A DNA stretch of 64,000 nucleotides from Burkholderia arboris (GCF_902499125.1 NZ_CABVPX010000001.1:124001-188000); one strand, 5' to 3'. Numbered from the stretch's first letter, positions 7,354-15,837 are shown. Numbers and translations: made by a program. The notes: generated from the letters alone by a model not told the origin.

Positions 7354-8565
7354 TCATCGCGCGGCGTCCCGTGCATCGAACGCCCGCACGCAAAAAGCGG
7401 CCGCCAGCGCAATCGCCGCCGACAGCAGCATCATCGCGAGCGGCACATACCCGGCGTTGCCGGCGGTCAGCACCGCGCCCGTCAGCGACGACAACGCGGC
7501 GCCGCCGGCGATCGCCATCGCGCCGGCCAGCCCCGATGCGCTGCCCGCCAGTTCCGGGCGCACCGACAACGCACCCGCGTGGGCGCCGGGATTGGTCAGC
7601 CCGTTGCCGATGCCGACCAGCACGCACGGCCCGAACCATGCAAGCGCATGCGTCGCGCCGCCGGACATCAGTGCAAGGCCGATCAACGGGCCCGTACACG
7701 CGACGATCCGTCCGCACAGGATCGTCGTGGCCAGCGCGTAGCGGCGCGCGACACGCGCGGCCAGAAAGCTGCCCCCGACGAACCCGGCCGTGATCGTCCC
7801 CATGTAGACGCCGATCTCCGCCGGCGCAATGCCGAACACCGTTTTCGCGGCGAGCGGCGCGCCGGCCAGGAACGCGTAGAACGCGCCCGTCGAAAACGCC
7901 ATGCAAAGCGCATAGGCCCAGAAACGGCGCGCGCGGAGCAGCGCCGGATACGCACGAAGCTGCTGCCGGAAACTCGACGAGCGGTTCGTATGGGTTTCGA
8001 CGAGATCGAATGCGCACCAGCCGAACAGCGCGATACCGGCTGCGCCGAGCAACCCGAAACCCGCGCGCCATCCGGCCATCTGATCGAGTGCGCCGCCGAG
8101 CGTCGGGCCGAGCATCGGCGCAAACGCGGCGGCCATCGCCGCATAGCCGATCCGGCTCGCTGCGCGCGCGCCGCCGCCGGTATCGCGGATCGTCGCCATC
8201 GACACGGGATAGACCGACGTGATCGCCGCCTGCATCAGGCGGCATGCGAGAAACATGCGGATATCGGTCGCCAATGCGCAGCCGAGCGAGCCGAGCGCGA
8301 ACACGCCGACGCTCGTCAGCACGATCGGCCGCCGCCCGAACCGGTCCGACAGCGGCCCCGTCACGAACTCGAGCGACGCGGCCACCGCCGCGTAACCGCC
8401 GAGCGACAGTGCGACGAGCGCATAGTCGACGTGCAGGTCGCGCGCGATCGCCGGCAATGACGGCAGGAACAGGCTCAGCGGCAGTACCGAGAGCGCGCAC
8501 AGCAGGATCAGCGTCGCATGTCGCGGCGACGCCGGTTCGGACACGGACGACAGGTTCGATTGCAA
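7354..8565 (-). CDS. MFS drug-efflux transporter, Bcr/CflA type
   Basis: The 403-residue protein has about twelve hydrophobic segments and the signature GPLSDRFGRRPI between the second and third segments, with the SLFLPSLPAIARDL opening typical of Bcr/CflA efflux pumps. Such proteins export drugs or small metabolites by proton antiport. Its mRNA leader is unusual: promoter, short peptide with a strong ribosome site, and a perfect intrinsic terminator just upstream of the start codon. This suggests induction by translation stress, fitting a role in resistance to a ribosome-targeting compound. The exact substrate cannot be read from sequence. Confidence 0.85.
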   Translation of the reverse strand: MQSNLSSVSEPASPRHATLILLCALSVLPLSLFLPSLPAIARDLHVDYALVALSLGGYAAVAASLEFVTGPLSDRFGRRPIVLTSVGVFALGSLGCALATDIRMFLACRLMQAAITSVYPVSMATIRDTGGGARAASRIGYAAMAAAFAPMLGPTLGGALDQMAGWRAGFGLLGAAGIALFGWCAFDLVETHTNRSSSFRQQLRAYPALLRARRFWAYALCMAFSTGAFYAFLAGAPLAAKTVFGIAPAEIGVYMGTITAGFVGGSFLAARVARRYALATTILCGRIVACTGPLIGLALMSGGATHALAWFGPCVLVGIGNGLTNPGAHAGALSVRPELAGSASGLAGAMAIAGGAALSSLTGAVLTAGNAGYVPLAMMLLSAAIALAAAFCVRAFDARDAAR

Positions 8566-8609
8566 GCGGATGGCCCTCCGCGCACGCGCCGCATGGCCGT
8601 GCGCAACGC

Positions 8610-8638
8610 AAAAAAAAGCCCCCGAACGAGTCGGGGGC
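8610..8638 (-). terminator. Intrinsic terminator in the leader of the Bcr/CflA-type gene
   Basis: On the minus strand GCCCCCGA-CTCGT-TCGGGGGC is a perfect 8-bp stem followed by eight T (8617-8610). It lies 45 bases upstream of the MFS start codon and 24 bases after the leader-peptide stop codon, so it would attenuate the transporter rather than end the protease gene. The segment ACCCATGCGCC (8646-8636) overlaps its 5' arm and can pair with GGCGCAGGGT inside the peptide's coding sequence (8678-8669), an alternative antiterminator with one bulged base. Confidence 0.8.
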
Positions 8639-8661
8639 GCATGGGTGCCGGCGCGGTGCCG

Positions 8662-8712
8662 CTACCGGACCCTGCGCCTGTGGACTACTACGATGAAGCA
8701 AGCCGTTTTCAT
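8662..8712 (-). CDS. Candidate 16-residue leader peptide
   Basis: The reading frame encodes MKTACFIVVVHRRRVR and stop, with AGGAG nine bases before the ATG. It ends in a cluster of arginine codons, two of them AGG, which is rare in such G+C-rich genomes. It lies between a good promoter (8760-8789) and the leader terminator, and part of its Arg-rich coding sequence can pair with the 5' arm of that terminator. A ribosome stalled early would leave this pairing free and favour read-through; one reaching the stop would cover it and allow termination. Translation is not proven. Confidence 0.55.
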   Translation of the reverse strand: MKTACFIVVVHRRRVR

Positions 8713-8759
8713 GCCGAATGACTCCTGAATGCGTGGCTGGCTGCCAGCGATACCGGACG

Positions 8760-8789
8760 ATGTTAGGCGGAGGGCGCCGGCCGCGTCAA
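8760..8789 (-). promoter_or_regulatory. Sigma-70-type promoter of the leader peptide and MFS gene
   Basis: On the minus strand TTGACG (8789-8784) and TAACAT (8765-8760) are separated by 18 bases. The -35 element begins five bases after the protease stop codon, so the leader can be transcribed independently. The predicted start near 8753 lies about 27 bases before the leader-peptide ribosome site. Confidence 0.6.
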
Positions 8790-8793
8790 CGCC

Positions 8794-10377
8794 CTAACGC
8801 GCGCGCACCGACACGAACTTCCGCGCGTTGTTGCGCTGGATCAGCACGGCGATCACGCTGCCGCCGCTCGCTTCGAGCGACTGCACGTCGTCCGGCGTCT
8901 CGAGCAGCGTGTCGTTGAGCTCCAGCACGACGTCGCCCGGCTGGATGCCCGCGCTCGCCGCCGGGCCGTGCACCGCGTCGACCATCATCCCGACCGCAAG
9001 CCCCGTCGAACGGCGCTCGTCGTCGCTCAGCGCGTGCATCGTCAGCCCGAGGCGATCGCCGCGGTCGCCGGCGGCCGGCCCCGGCCGCGCAGCAAGCGCC
9101 GGCGCGGCCATGCCCGCAGCCGCACCCGCGGTGCCGGCCGCCTCGTCGGCGCCCGTAATCGTCAGCATCACCGGCGCGCGGTTGCGGATCACCCGCAGCG
9201 GCGCCTTTTCGCCGGGCGGCAGCGCGGCGGCCAGGTCGTTCAGTTCGGCCGAGCGGCCGATCGCCTTGTCGCCCAGTTTCACGATCACGTCGCCGGGCTT
9301 CAGTCCGGCGGCCGCAGCCGGCGAGCCGGGCGCGACACCGTTGACGAGCGCACCGGCCGGACGCGGCAGCCCGAACGCCGCGGCCAGCCCGACGCCGACG
9401 TCCTGGACGTCGACGCCGAACGCATTGCCGGGCGACGCGCCCGGCGCCGGCGCCTGCTGCGCGTGCATCTGGGCCTGCTGTTGCGCCTGCAACTGCGCGC
9501 GCACCTTTGCCGCGAACGCGATCGGGATCGCGAACGTCGTGGTCGCGTAGCGGTCGGCGCCCGTATAGACCTGCACCGCGATGCCGATCACGTCGCCCGC
9601 GCGATTGAACACGGGGCCGCCCGAGTTGTCCGGGTTCGGCGCGATGTCGGTCTCGAAGAACGGAAACGCGCTGCCGTCCGGCAGCCGGTGCGACGTCGCG
9701 CTGACGATGCCGGCCGTGACCGTGTTGCCCGATCCGTCCGGCGCGCCGATCGTCATCACCGGTTCGCCCGCGCGGACCTTCGATGAATCACCGACGCGCA
9801 CGAACGGCAGCTTCGTCGCGTTGACGCGCAGCACGGCGACATCGCTTTGCGGATCGACGGCCAGCACCGTCGCCTTGAATTCGCGGCGGTCGGTCAGCCG
9901 CACCGTCACGTCGGTTGCTTCGTCGACCACATGGGCCGACGTGAGGATCAGGCCGTCGGCACTGACGATGAAGCCCGAGCCGCTACCCGATACCGCGCGA
10001 GGCGCCGTGTCGGGCGCCGGCGCCTGCGGAGCCTGTGCCCCTTGCGCTGGCCCCTGCGCCGGCGGCGGTGCGTCGTGCCGGAAGAATGCGGCGAGCGGAT
10101 CGTCGGGATCGAGGATCGCGAAGGACGGGCCGCCGGATTGCTGGTCGGGTGCGGTGGCCATGATGGTCACGACCGCCGGGCCGTAGCGCTCGACGATCGC
10201 CGGGAAATCGACCGGCATCGCATACGGCACGGCGGGCACCCTCTGCTTCATCGCGCGTGGCGCGGCAGGCGGCGCGACGGTGGCGGCAATGGCAGCCGGC
10301 GGCGGCAAGAATCCGGCAAACACGCCCCCGATCAACGCGGTGCGAAGCACGGCGCGAGCAAGCGTCTGGCAAACCAC
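8794..10377 (-). CDS. HtrA/Deg-family periplasmic serine protease with two PDZ domains
   Basis: The 527-residue product starts at a GTG with GGAGG six bases upstream; an earlier GTG at 10449 has no ribosome site. A signal-peptide-like stretch ends near AAIAATVAPP. The trypsin-like domain carries His149 (TSAHVV), Asp179 (SDVAVLR) and Ser252, and two PDZ domains follow at about residues 325-410 and 450-527. The motif around the serine reads NPDNSGGP instead of the usual NPGNSGG, so Asp replaces the Gly whose backbone NH forms the oxyanion hole. A Pro/Ala/Gln-rich insert precedes the protease domain. The role is probably envelope protein quality control, activity uncertain. Confidence 0.87.
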   Translation of the reverse strand: MVCQTLARAVLRTALIGGVFAGFLPPPAAIAATVAPPAAPRAMKQRVPAVPYAMPVDFPAIVERYGPAVVTIMATAPDQQSGGPSFAILDPDDPLAAFFRHDAPPPAQGPAQGAQAPQAPAPDTAPRAVSGSGSGFIVSADGLILTSAHVVDEATDVTVRLTDRREFKATVLAVDPQSDVAVLRVNATKLPFVRVGDSSKVRAGEPVMTIGAPDGSGNTVTAGIVSATSHRLPDGSAFPFFETDIAPNPDNSGGPVFNRAGDVIGIAVQVYTGADRYATTTFAIPIAFAAKVRAQLQAQQQAQMHAQQAPAPGASPGNAFGVDVQDVGVGLAAAFGLPRPAGALVNGVAPGSPAAAAGLKPGDVIVKLGDKAIGRSAELNDLAAALPPGEKAPLRVIRNRAPVMLTITGADEAAGTAGAAAGMAAPALAARPGPAAGDRGDRLGLTMHALSDDERRSTGLAVGMMVDAVHGPAASAGIQPGDVVLELNDTLLETPDDVQSLEASGGSVIAVLIQRNNARKFVSVRAR

Positions 10378-10688
10378 GGTGCACCTCCCCCGGCAGTCGC
10401 GGCGCCAACTTGCGCGAAACGCGCAGGCGCCCGACAAGCACCGGTACACGCATCCATTTATAGCCCACGCGCCGGTTGGAACATACGAATCGAAACCCGT
10501 ATGCCGGCGGGAGGCGGCAGGTGCGAAGCCGCGATGGCGGTCGTTTCGAACAAAGTCGGCGATTCGTCAATCCGCACAAATCCGATCACGCGGCCTGCGC
10601 CGGCGTTGACCGGACACGAGAGACCGGCGCAGCCGGCATGCGCAGAATGCCTCGCCGCCCTTGGCGGAACAGCATCGCCACACGCGGG
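10378..10688. other. Upstream region of the HtrA-family gene, no gene seen
   Basis: These 311 bases separate the protease start from the end of the next minus-strand gene. They contain the protease ribosome site (GGAGG at 10388-10384) and an AT-richer patch around 10451-10500 that probably includes its promoter, although no clear -35/-10 pair was found. Open frames here are shadows of the surrounding G+C-rich sequence. Confidence 0.5.
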
Positions 10689-11093
10689 TTACTTGACGCA
10701 CCAGTAGCGCGCCGCGAATTCCTTGTTGATCGTCACCGAGACCATCCCGTAAGCGCCGCGCGGCGGCTTGCCGTCCGTGCATGCGGCGCTGTCCGACACC
10801 CAGTACACGATATTGCCGCGCTTGAACGACCAGTCGGTGCTCACGCACGGATCCGTTCCGCCCGTTGCTTCCATGCCGCCGCGCACTTCGACGTCCGGCT
10901 TCTGGTCGACCGGACGCGGCTTGTTCCAGGCACGGTAGCGCAATGCGCCATCCGCAACGCGGTCGATCACGACGTGATGCTTGTCGGTATCGCAGATGAA
11001 GCCATCGCTCGTGGGTTGCGCGTGTGTGACGGCCGCCGCCAGCGATGCGCAGGCAACGGCAACGAACAGGAATGATTGACGGAGCGTCGTCAT
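10689..11093 (-). CDS. Small secreted or periplasmic protein, unknown function
   Basis: The 134-residue product begins with a clear signal peptide (MTTLRQSFLFVAVACASLAAAVTHA, cleavage expected after THA). The mature part of about 109 residues has four cysteines (GFICD, DPCVS, AACTD, YWCVK), suggesting two disulfide bonds in the periplasm, and several Trp/Tyr residues in the second half. I recognise no family. It lies between the HtrA gene and the MocR gene on the same strand, 39 bp from the latter's stop, so it may be cotranscribed with the regulator. Confidence 0.65.
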   Translation of the reverse strand: MTTLRQSFLFVAVACASLAAAVTHAQPTSDGFICDTDKHHVVIDRVADGALRYRAWNKPRPVDQKPDVEVRGGMEATGGTDPCVSTDWSFKRGNIVYWVSDSAACTDGKPPRGAYGMVSVTINKEFAARYWCVK

Positions 11094-11132
11094 GAGCGGT
11101 CAGCGGGAAGTTCGAATGGCGGAACCATACCG

Positions 11133-12611
11133 TCACGCGTCACCCGCGTCCACCCGCTCCGCAATCGCCGACAACATCCGCAACATCGGCTCGAACGCAT
11201 CGGCCGACGTATTGCCGAAACCGAGCACGAGCCCGTTGCCCGCCCGCCCCGCATCGATCGAAAAGCCCGACAGCGGAAACGGCCCGATCCCGTGCGTGCG
11301 CGCCGCGTCGACGATCGCGCGGTCGCGATAGCGCGCCGGCAGCCGCAGCGCGAGATGCAGCCCGCACGGGCCGCCCTCGACCTGATGCGGCACGCTCAGG
11401 TTGCCGTCGAGCGCCGCAAGCAGCAATCGCCGCCGGTCGCGATACAGCCGGCGCATCCGCCCGAGATGCCGGCCGTATTCGCCCGTCTCGATGAAATCGG
11501 CGAGCGCAAGCTGCACGTGCCGCGTCCCGCCGCGCAGCATCTCCGGCAGCACCGGCCGCACGGCGGCCAGCAACGCCTCCGGCAGCACGAGAAAACCGAT
11601 GCGTAGCGCCGGAAACATCGTCTTGCTGAACGAGCCGAGATAGACGACCGGCGAATCGGGCGCGAGCCCGTGCATCGCGCCGATCGGCTCGCCGGTGTGA
11701 CGGAATTCGCTGTCGTAGTCGTCTTCGATGATCCATGCGCGATGGCGACGCGCCGCATCGATCAGCGCGAGCCGGCGCGAGATCGACAGCACGGCGCCGG
11801 TCGGGAACTGGTTCGACGGCGTCGTGTAGACGAGGCGCGGCGTCCGTTCGCGCCAGTCGTCCTCTTCCGCGCGCAACCCTTCCGCGTCGACCGGCATCGG
11901 CACGACGTCGAGGTCGGCCGCCTGCATCGCGGTACGCGCGCCGCGATAACCGGGCTCCTCGACCCACACCGTATCGCCGGGATTCGTCAGCAACTGCGCG
12001 CACAGCGCGATCGCGCCCTGCGCGCCTTCCGTGATCACGATCTGCTCGGGATCGCAGCGCACGCCGCGCGTCACGGCCAGGTGGCGTGCGATCGATTCGC
12101 GCAGCGCGGGCTCGCCGAGCGGATCGCCGTACGCCAGCAGGTCGCGGCCGGCGCGGCGCAGCGCGCGGTCGATCGCGTGCCGCCACGCGTCCACCGGGAA
12201 ATGCGTCAGCGCGGGCACGCCAGGCCGGAAACCTTCCGTTTCGCCGGTGCCGACAAGGCTCGGGCGAATCCGCGCGAGCCGCTGCGCGACGGCCGGCGGC
12301 GCGGCACGCCGGCGCGGCGGTGCGGGCCGCGACAGCCCGACCACGCGCGTGCCGCGCCGGTCCGACTGCAGGAAGCCCTCGGCGACGAGCTGCTCGTAGA
12401 CGGCGGCCGTCGTGTTGCGCGACACGCCAAGCGTCTCGGCCAGCGCGCGCGTGCCGGGCAGCCGCGTGCCGGCCGGCATCGTGCCGCCGAGAATCGCGTC
12501 GCGCACGCGGCGCAACAGCTGGCGCTGCAGCGACGGTGCGCCCGGCGTGCGCGCCAGCGGCGCATCGAGCGGCAGCAACGGCGCGTCGCCGGGAGAAAAG
12601 GCAGTCGTCAT
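11133..12611 (-). CDS. MocR/PdxR-type regulator (GntR HTH fused to aminotransferase domain)
   Basis: The 492-residue protein joins an N-terminal GntR winged helix (SRNTTAAVYEQLVAEGFL near residue 65) to a class I aminotransferase-like domain. In the latter the PLP-binding region is visible as YLGSFSKTMFPALRIGF, with the lysine at about residue 320. MocR regulators use PLP or an aldimine as effector and often control a divergent gene. Here the divergent neighbour is a double-GNAT acetyltransferase 194 bp away. The start MTTAFSPGD is preferred; an upstream in-frame start would add 13 residues lying outside the HTH fold. Confidence 0.88.
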   Translation of the reverse strand: MTTAFSPGDAPLLPLDAPLARTPGAPSLQRQLLRRVRDAILGGTMPAGTRLPGTRALAETLGVSRNTTAAVYEQLVAEGFLQSDRRGTRVVGLSRPAPPRRRAAPPAVAQRLARIRPSLVGTGETEGFRPGVPALTHFPVDAWRHAIDRALRRAGRDLLAYGDPLGEPALRESIARHLAVTRGVRCDPEQIVITEGAQGAIALCAQLLTNPGDTVWVEEPGYRGARTAMQAADLDVVPMPVDAEGLRAEEDDWRERTPRLVYTTPSNQFPTGAVLSISRRLALIDAARRHRAWIIEDDYDSEFRHTGEPIGAMHGLAPDSPVVYLGSFSKTMFPALRIGFLVLPEALLAAVRPVLPEMLRGGTRHVQLALADFIETGEYGRHLGRMRRLYRDRRRLLLAALDGNLSVPHQVEGGPCGLHLALRLPARYRDRAIVDAARTHGIGPFPLSGFSIDAGRAGNGLVLGFGNTSADAFEPMLRMLSAIAERVDAGDA

Positions 12612-12643
12612 CGGAACGTCGCAGCGTGAAAGTGTCGGAATCC

Positions 12644-12685
12644 GGCGCACGGCGCACGGCGCACGGCGGGCGGCGGGCGGCGGGC
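12644..12685. repeat. Heptamer tandem repeats in a divergent promoter region
   Basis: Six 7-bp units run head to tail: three GGCGCAC (12644-12664) and then three GGCGGGC (12665-12685). They occupy the region between the MocR gene start (12611) and the GNAT gene. Unit loss or gain by slippage would change promoter spacing in multiples of 7 bp without affecting any coding frame. Confidence 0.85.
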
Positions 12686-12698
12686 GGCCACATATCGT

Positions 12699-12740
12699 GG
12701 CACCATAAATTTACCGCTCTCTGGCGCTTCTCATGGTACC
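12699..12740. promoter_or_regulatory. Possible MocR operator
   Basis: GGCACCAT (12699-12706) and ATGGTACC (12733-12740) form an imperfect inverted pair of the TGGTACC type often seen at MocR-controlled promoters. They flank the only AT-rich stretch of this intergenic region. This is suggestive only. Confidence 0.3.
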
Positions 12741-12805
12741 TCGCCGGGACTACGATCGTCTGCATGCCGGCATGTCGCCGGCCGCCAACCGAAGCGAGAT
12801 CGACC

Positions 12806-14008
12806 TTGTCCACGCTCACCAACGCTTTCCAGCAATCCATCGGCCAACCCGTTCCCGACTGGTCCGCGCGCCCGCGCCCGGAGCGCATCGCGCTCGAAGG
12901 CCGCTACTGCCGGCTTGAAGCGCTCGACGCCGAGCGCCATGCGGCCGACCTGTATGCGGCCTACTCGCAAGCGCCCGACGGCAGCGACTGGACCTATCTC
13001 GCGCACGGCCCGTACGCCGACGAGGCGAGCTACCGTGACTACGCGCGAGGCGCGCAGGCGAGCCCCGATCCGCTGCACTACACGGTGATCGATCGCGCCA
13101 CCGGCCGCGCGGTCGGCACGCTCGCGCTGATGCGCATCGATCCGGCCAACGGCGTGATCGAGGTCGGCTCCGTCACGTTCTCGCCGCTGCTCAAGCGCAC
13201 GCCGGTCTCGACCGAAGCGCAGTTCCTGCTGATGAAGTATGCGTTCGACACGCTCGGCTACCGGCGCTACGAATGGAAGTGCGACGACCTCAACGAACCG
13301 TCGCGCAAGGCGGCCGCGCGGCTCGGCTTCCGTTACGAAGGCACGTTCCGGCAGGCGATCATCTATCGCGGCCGCAACCGCGACACCGCGTGGTTCTCGA
13401 TCATCGACGGCGAATGGCCGGACGTCCGCGCCGCATTCGAAACGTGGCTTGCGCCCGGGAACTTCGACGCTGAAGGCAACCAGCGCCAGTCACTCGCCGC
13501 GATCCGCCACGCACAAGCCAGCGAACGCGATGCGGCCAGCCGCGCGAACGACGCCACGCGCGTCACGGTGCGCCCGCTCGTTGCGGCCGACGAAGCCGCG
13601 TGGCGCCCGCTGTGGCAGGGTTATCAGAAGTTCTACGACACGGCGCTGAGCGACGCGGTGTTCGCCACCACGTGGGCGCGCCTGATGGATCCCGCCGAAC
13701 CGATGTTCGTGCTGGGCGCATTCGACGCATCGGGTGCACTGGTCGGGATCGTGCACTCGATCTACCACCGCTCGTGCTGGACGGAAGGGCCGTACTGCTA
13801 CCTGCAGGACCTGTACACCGCCCCCGACGCACGCGGGCAAGGTGCGGGCGGCGCGCTGATCGAAGCCGTGTACGAACGGGCGCGCGAAGCCGGCGCGAGC
13901 CGCGTGTACTGGCTCACGCACGAGACCAACACGACCGCACGTGCGCTGTACGACAAGCTCGCGAACAATGGCGGTTTCATCCAGTACCGGCACGATCTGA
14001 AGAAGTAA
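12806..14008 (+). CDS. Tandem GNAT-family N-acetyltransferase (two domains fused)
   Basis: The protein is about 400 residues. The N-terminal domain (residues 1-215) resembles RimL-type GNAT proteins: RYCRLEALD, then KYAFDTLGYRRYEWKCDDLNE and ARLGFRYEGTFRQ. The C-terminal domain (about 250-400) is a second GNAT with YLQDLYTAPDARGQGAGGALI, containing the Q/RxxGxG/A acetyl-CoA loop. A charged linker near residue 235 joins them. Family members normally have one domain, so this is a fusion. The start is uncertain: TTG at 12806 has AGCGAGAT upstream, while an in-frame ATG lies at 12764. The divergent MocR gene may regulate it. Substrates are unknown. Confidence 0.8.
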   Translation: MSTLTNAFQQSIGQPVPDWSARPRPERIALEGRYCRLEALDAERHAADLYAAYSQAPDGSDWTYLAHGPYADEASYRDYARGAQASPDPLHYTVIDRATGRAVGTLALMRIDPANGVIEVGSVTFSPLLKRTPVSTEAQFLLMKYAFDTLGYRRYEWKCDDLNEPSRKAAARLGFRYEGTFRQAIIYRGRNRDTAWFSIIDGEWPDVRAAFETWLAPGNFDAEGNQRQSLAAIRHAQASERDAASRANDATRVTVRPLVAADEAAWRPLWQGYQKFYDTALSDAVFATTWARLMDPAEPMFVLGAFDASGALVGIVHSIYHRSCWTEGPYCYLQDLYTAPDARGQGAGGALIEAVYERAREAGASRVYWLTHETNTTARALYDKLANNGGFIQYRHDLKK

Positions 14009-14032
14009 CGCCGTCCTGCTACCGGCCGGTGT

Positions 14033-14515
14033 TCAGCCGTGGACCTCGGCCGGATCGCGTGCGTCGCCGTCCCCCGGCGCGCCGTCACGCGACGCGCCGG
14101 CCACGCCTGGCACCGAGGCCGGGCAGATCATCTCGTCGCCATTGGCCGGCACGGGCCGCCGCACCGGCCGGAACACCGGTTCGCCGGCCTCGATCGGTTG
14201 CCCCGAGATCGCGCAGCGACCGGGCTGTAACGCGACGCGCAAGCGCCAGCGTTGCTCGCCGTAATGGCAACGGCCGCTCTCGACCCAACGAATCAGCAGG
14301 CCGTCGTCGCCCGCCTCCAGCACCGTGACGAACAGTTGCGGACGCAACTGCGAGACCGCCGCCTCGGCGTGCTCGGGAATCGGCGCACGGCCGATCGTCA
14401 CGAGCGGATGCGCGACGCCGGCGCCGCGCGACGGCATCGCATCGTGATCGTCCAACGCCGGTGCATCGCACGACAGGTCTTCTTCGCAGATCAGGCTTTC
14501 CATGATGTTGAACAT
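14033..14515 (-). CDS. DUF3331-like protein
   Basis: The 160-residue cytosolic protein has the pattern of DUF3331, a family abundant in Burkholderia. It shows VTVLEAGDDGLLIRWVESGRC, then YGEQRWRLRVALQPGRCAISGQPIEAGEPVFRP in the middle, and a polar, low-complexity C-terminal tail. Two cysteines lie in the CAISGQPI region. No function is known to me. It ends 24 bp from the convergent double-GNAT gene and follows the MFS gene on the same strand after 44 bp, so it may lie at the end of that transcript. The ATG at 14515 is chosen as the first start in frame outside the MFS gene. Confidence 0.65.
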   Translation of the reverse strand: MFNIMESLICEEDLSCDAPALDDHDAMPSRGAGVAHPLVTIGRAPIPEHAEAAVSQLRPQLFVTVLEAGDDGLLIRWVESGRCHYGEQRWRLRVALQPGRCAISGQPIEAGEPVFRPVRRPVPANGDEMICPASVPGVAGASRDGAPGDGDARDPAEVHG

Positions 14516-14559
14516 GCTTGACGGATTTCCGTGCAGGTTGAACGGCGCCGGCGCCGCGC

Positions 14560-15771
14560 TCAGCGCCGGCCCATCGGCTCGCGCAGCAAGGACAGGCCGA
14601 TCGCCGCGCCGGCGACGGCCGCCGCGAGCATCAGCCCGATGCCGCCGGACCAGCCGAATGCCCCGACGATCGCGCCAATCGTCAGCGGGCCGATCACCTG
14701 GCCGAGATAGTTGCCTTGCACGACCCAGCCGATGCTGAGCGGCGCCAGCGACGGCGACGGTGCGGAGCCCGGCGCGCAGGCCAGGATCGTCGCGGGCAGC
14801 ATCCCGGCGATCGCCGAGAACGCGAAACCCAGCGCGACCGCGAGCGGCGCGGGGGTCGCCGCGCTGAACAGCCCTGCGCCGGCCGCGCCGATCGCGACCG
14901 ACGTCGCGGCCATCACGATCCCCGGCCGCGCACCGCGCGACAACAGCCAGCCGGCGGTCAGGTTGCCGGTCACGCACGCGGCGACGATTGCCGCGCTGAT
15001 CAGCCCCGCCGCGCCCACCGCAACGCCGAGGCGCTGCATCAGGAACACCGGCAGGAACGTCATCACCGCGAAAAACTGCACGTTGTAGGTCGCGAAGCCC
15101 AGTGCGAGGAGCGTGGTCGAGCGCGACGCGAGCACGTCGCGCAGCGCAGGCCCGATGCGCGTGGCGCTTGCCTGCCGCGACGGGACATCGGCCGAGGTGG
15201 TGACCGGCACCGCGGCCGCCGCGACGAGCGTGAGCGCCGCGGCCGCCAGCCAGCCGTTGCGCCAACCGCCGAGCAGCGGCCCGACCAGCATCGACAGTGC
15301 CATGCCGGCCGGCATGAACGTGCTCCACAGGCCGAACGCGAGATTGCGCCGCTCGGGCGGCGTCACGCGGTTCAGCACGGCCGGTGCGGCGACCACCACG
15401 ATCACGAAGCCGAGCCCTTCCGCGAATCGCGTGGCCAGCAGCAGCGCGAAACTGCCGGCCCACGCGCCCGCGATGCTCGACAGGCCGAGGATGACGAGGC
15501 CCGTCATCAGCAGCAGCCGGTCGCCCCAGCGCCGCACCAGCAGGCCGGCGGCGATCCCGCCGAACACGCCGACGAACGGAAACACCGACATGATCCCGCT
15601 CAGCGATGCGAGCGAGCCGCCGAACTCGTGCTGGAGCGACGGCAGTGCGATCGTCGCCTTGCCGACATGCAACGCCGACACGATGCTGGCCAGCACGACG
15701 TTCGCGACGGCGGCCCGGTAGCTGCGCGACGGCCGCATGGCGGCATCGGCCGCGACAGGCGCTTCGGTCAT
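14560..15771 (-). CDS. MFS transporter (CynX/nitrate-type fold, putative efflux)
   Basis: The protein has 403 residues and about twelve membrane segments. Early features are VVLASIVSALHVGKATIALPSLQ and the loop GLLVRRWGDRLLLMTG between segments 2 and 3. A strong GGAGG ribosome site precedes the ATG at 15771, and upstream in-frame sequence is non-coding. The promoter is of the MerR-activated type with a 19-bp spacer and a perfect palindrome (15838-15868). This suggests induction by a toxic compound or stress signal and fits an efflux role. The controlling MerR-family gene is not in the window. Confidence 0.82.
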   Translation of the reverse strand: MTEAPVAADAAMRPSRSYRAAVANVVLASIVSALHVGKATIALPSLQHEFGGSLASLSGIMSVFPFVGVFGGIAAGLLVRRWGDRLLLMTGLVILGLSSIAGAWAGSFALLLATRFAEGLGFVIVVVAAPAVLNRVTPPERRNLAFGLWSTFMPAGMALSMLVGPLLGGWRNGWLAAAALTLVAAAAVPVTTSADVPSRQASATRIGPALRDVLASRSTTLLALGFATYNVQFFAVMTFLPVFLMQRLGVAVGAAGLISAAIVAACVTGNLTAGWLLSRGARPGIVMAATSVAIGAAGAGLFSAATPAPLAVALGFAFSAIAGMLPATILACAPGSAPSPSLAPLSIGWVVQGNYLGQVIGPLTIGAIVGAFGWSGGIGLMLAAAVAGAAIGLSLLREPMGRR

Positions 15772-15837
15772 CTTCACCTCCGTTGAAACGGCCGCGTGCA
15801 ACGGGATGTCCACGCGGTCGCAATCGGACTGGCGCAC

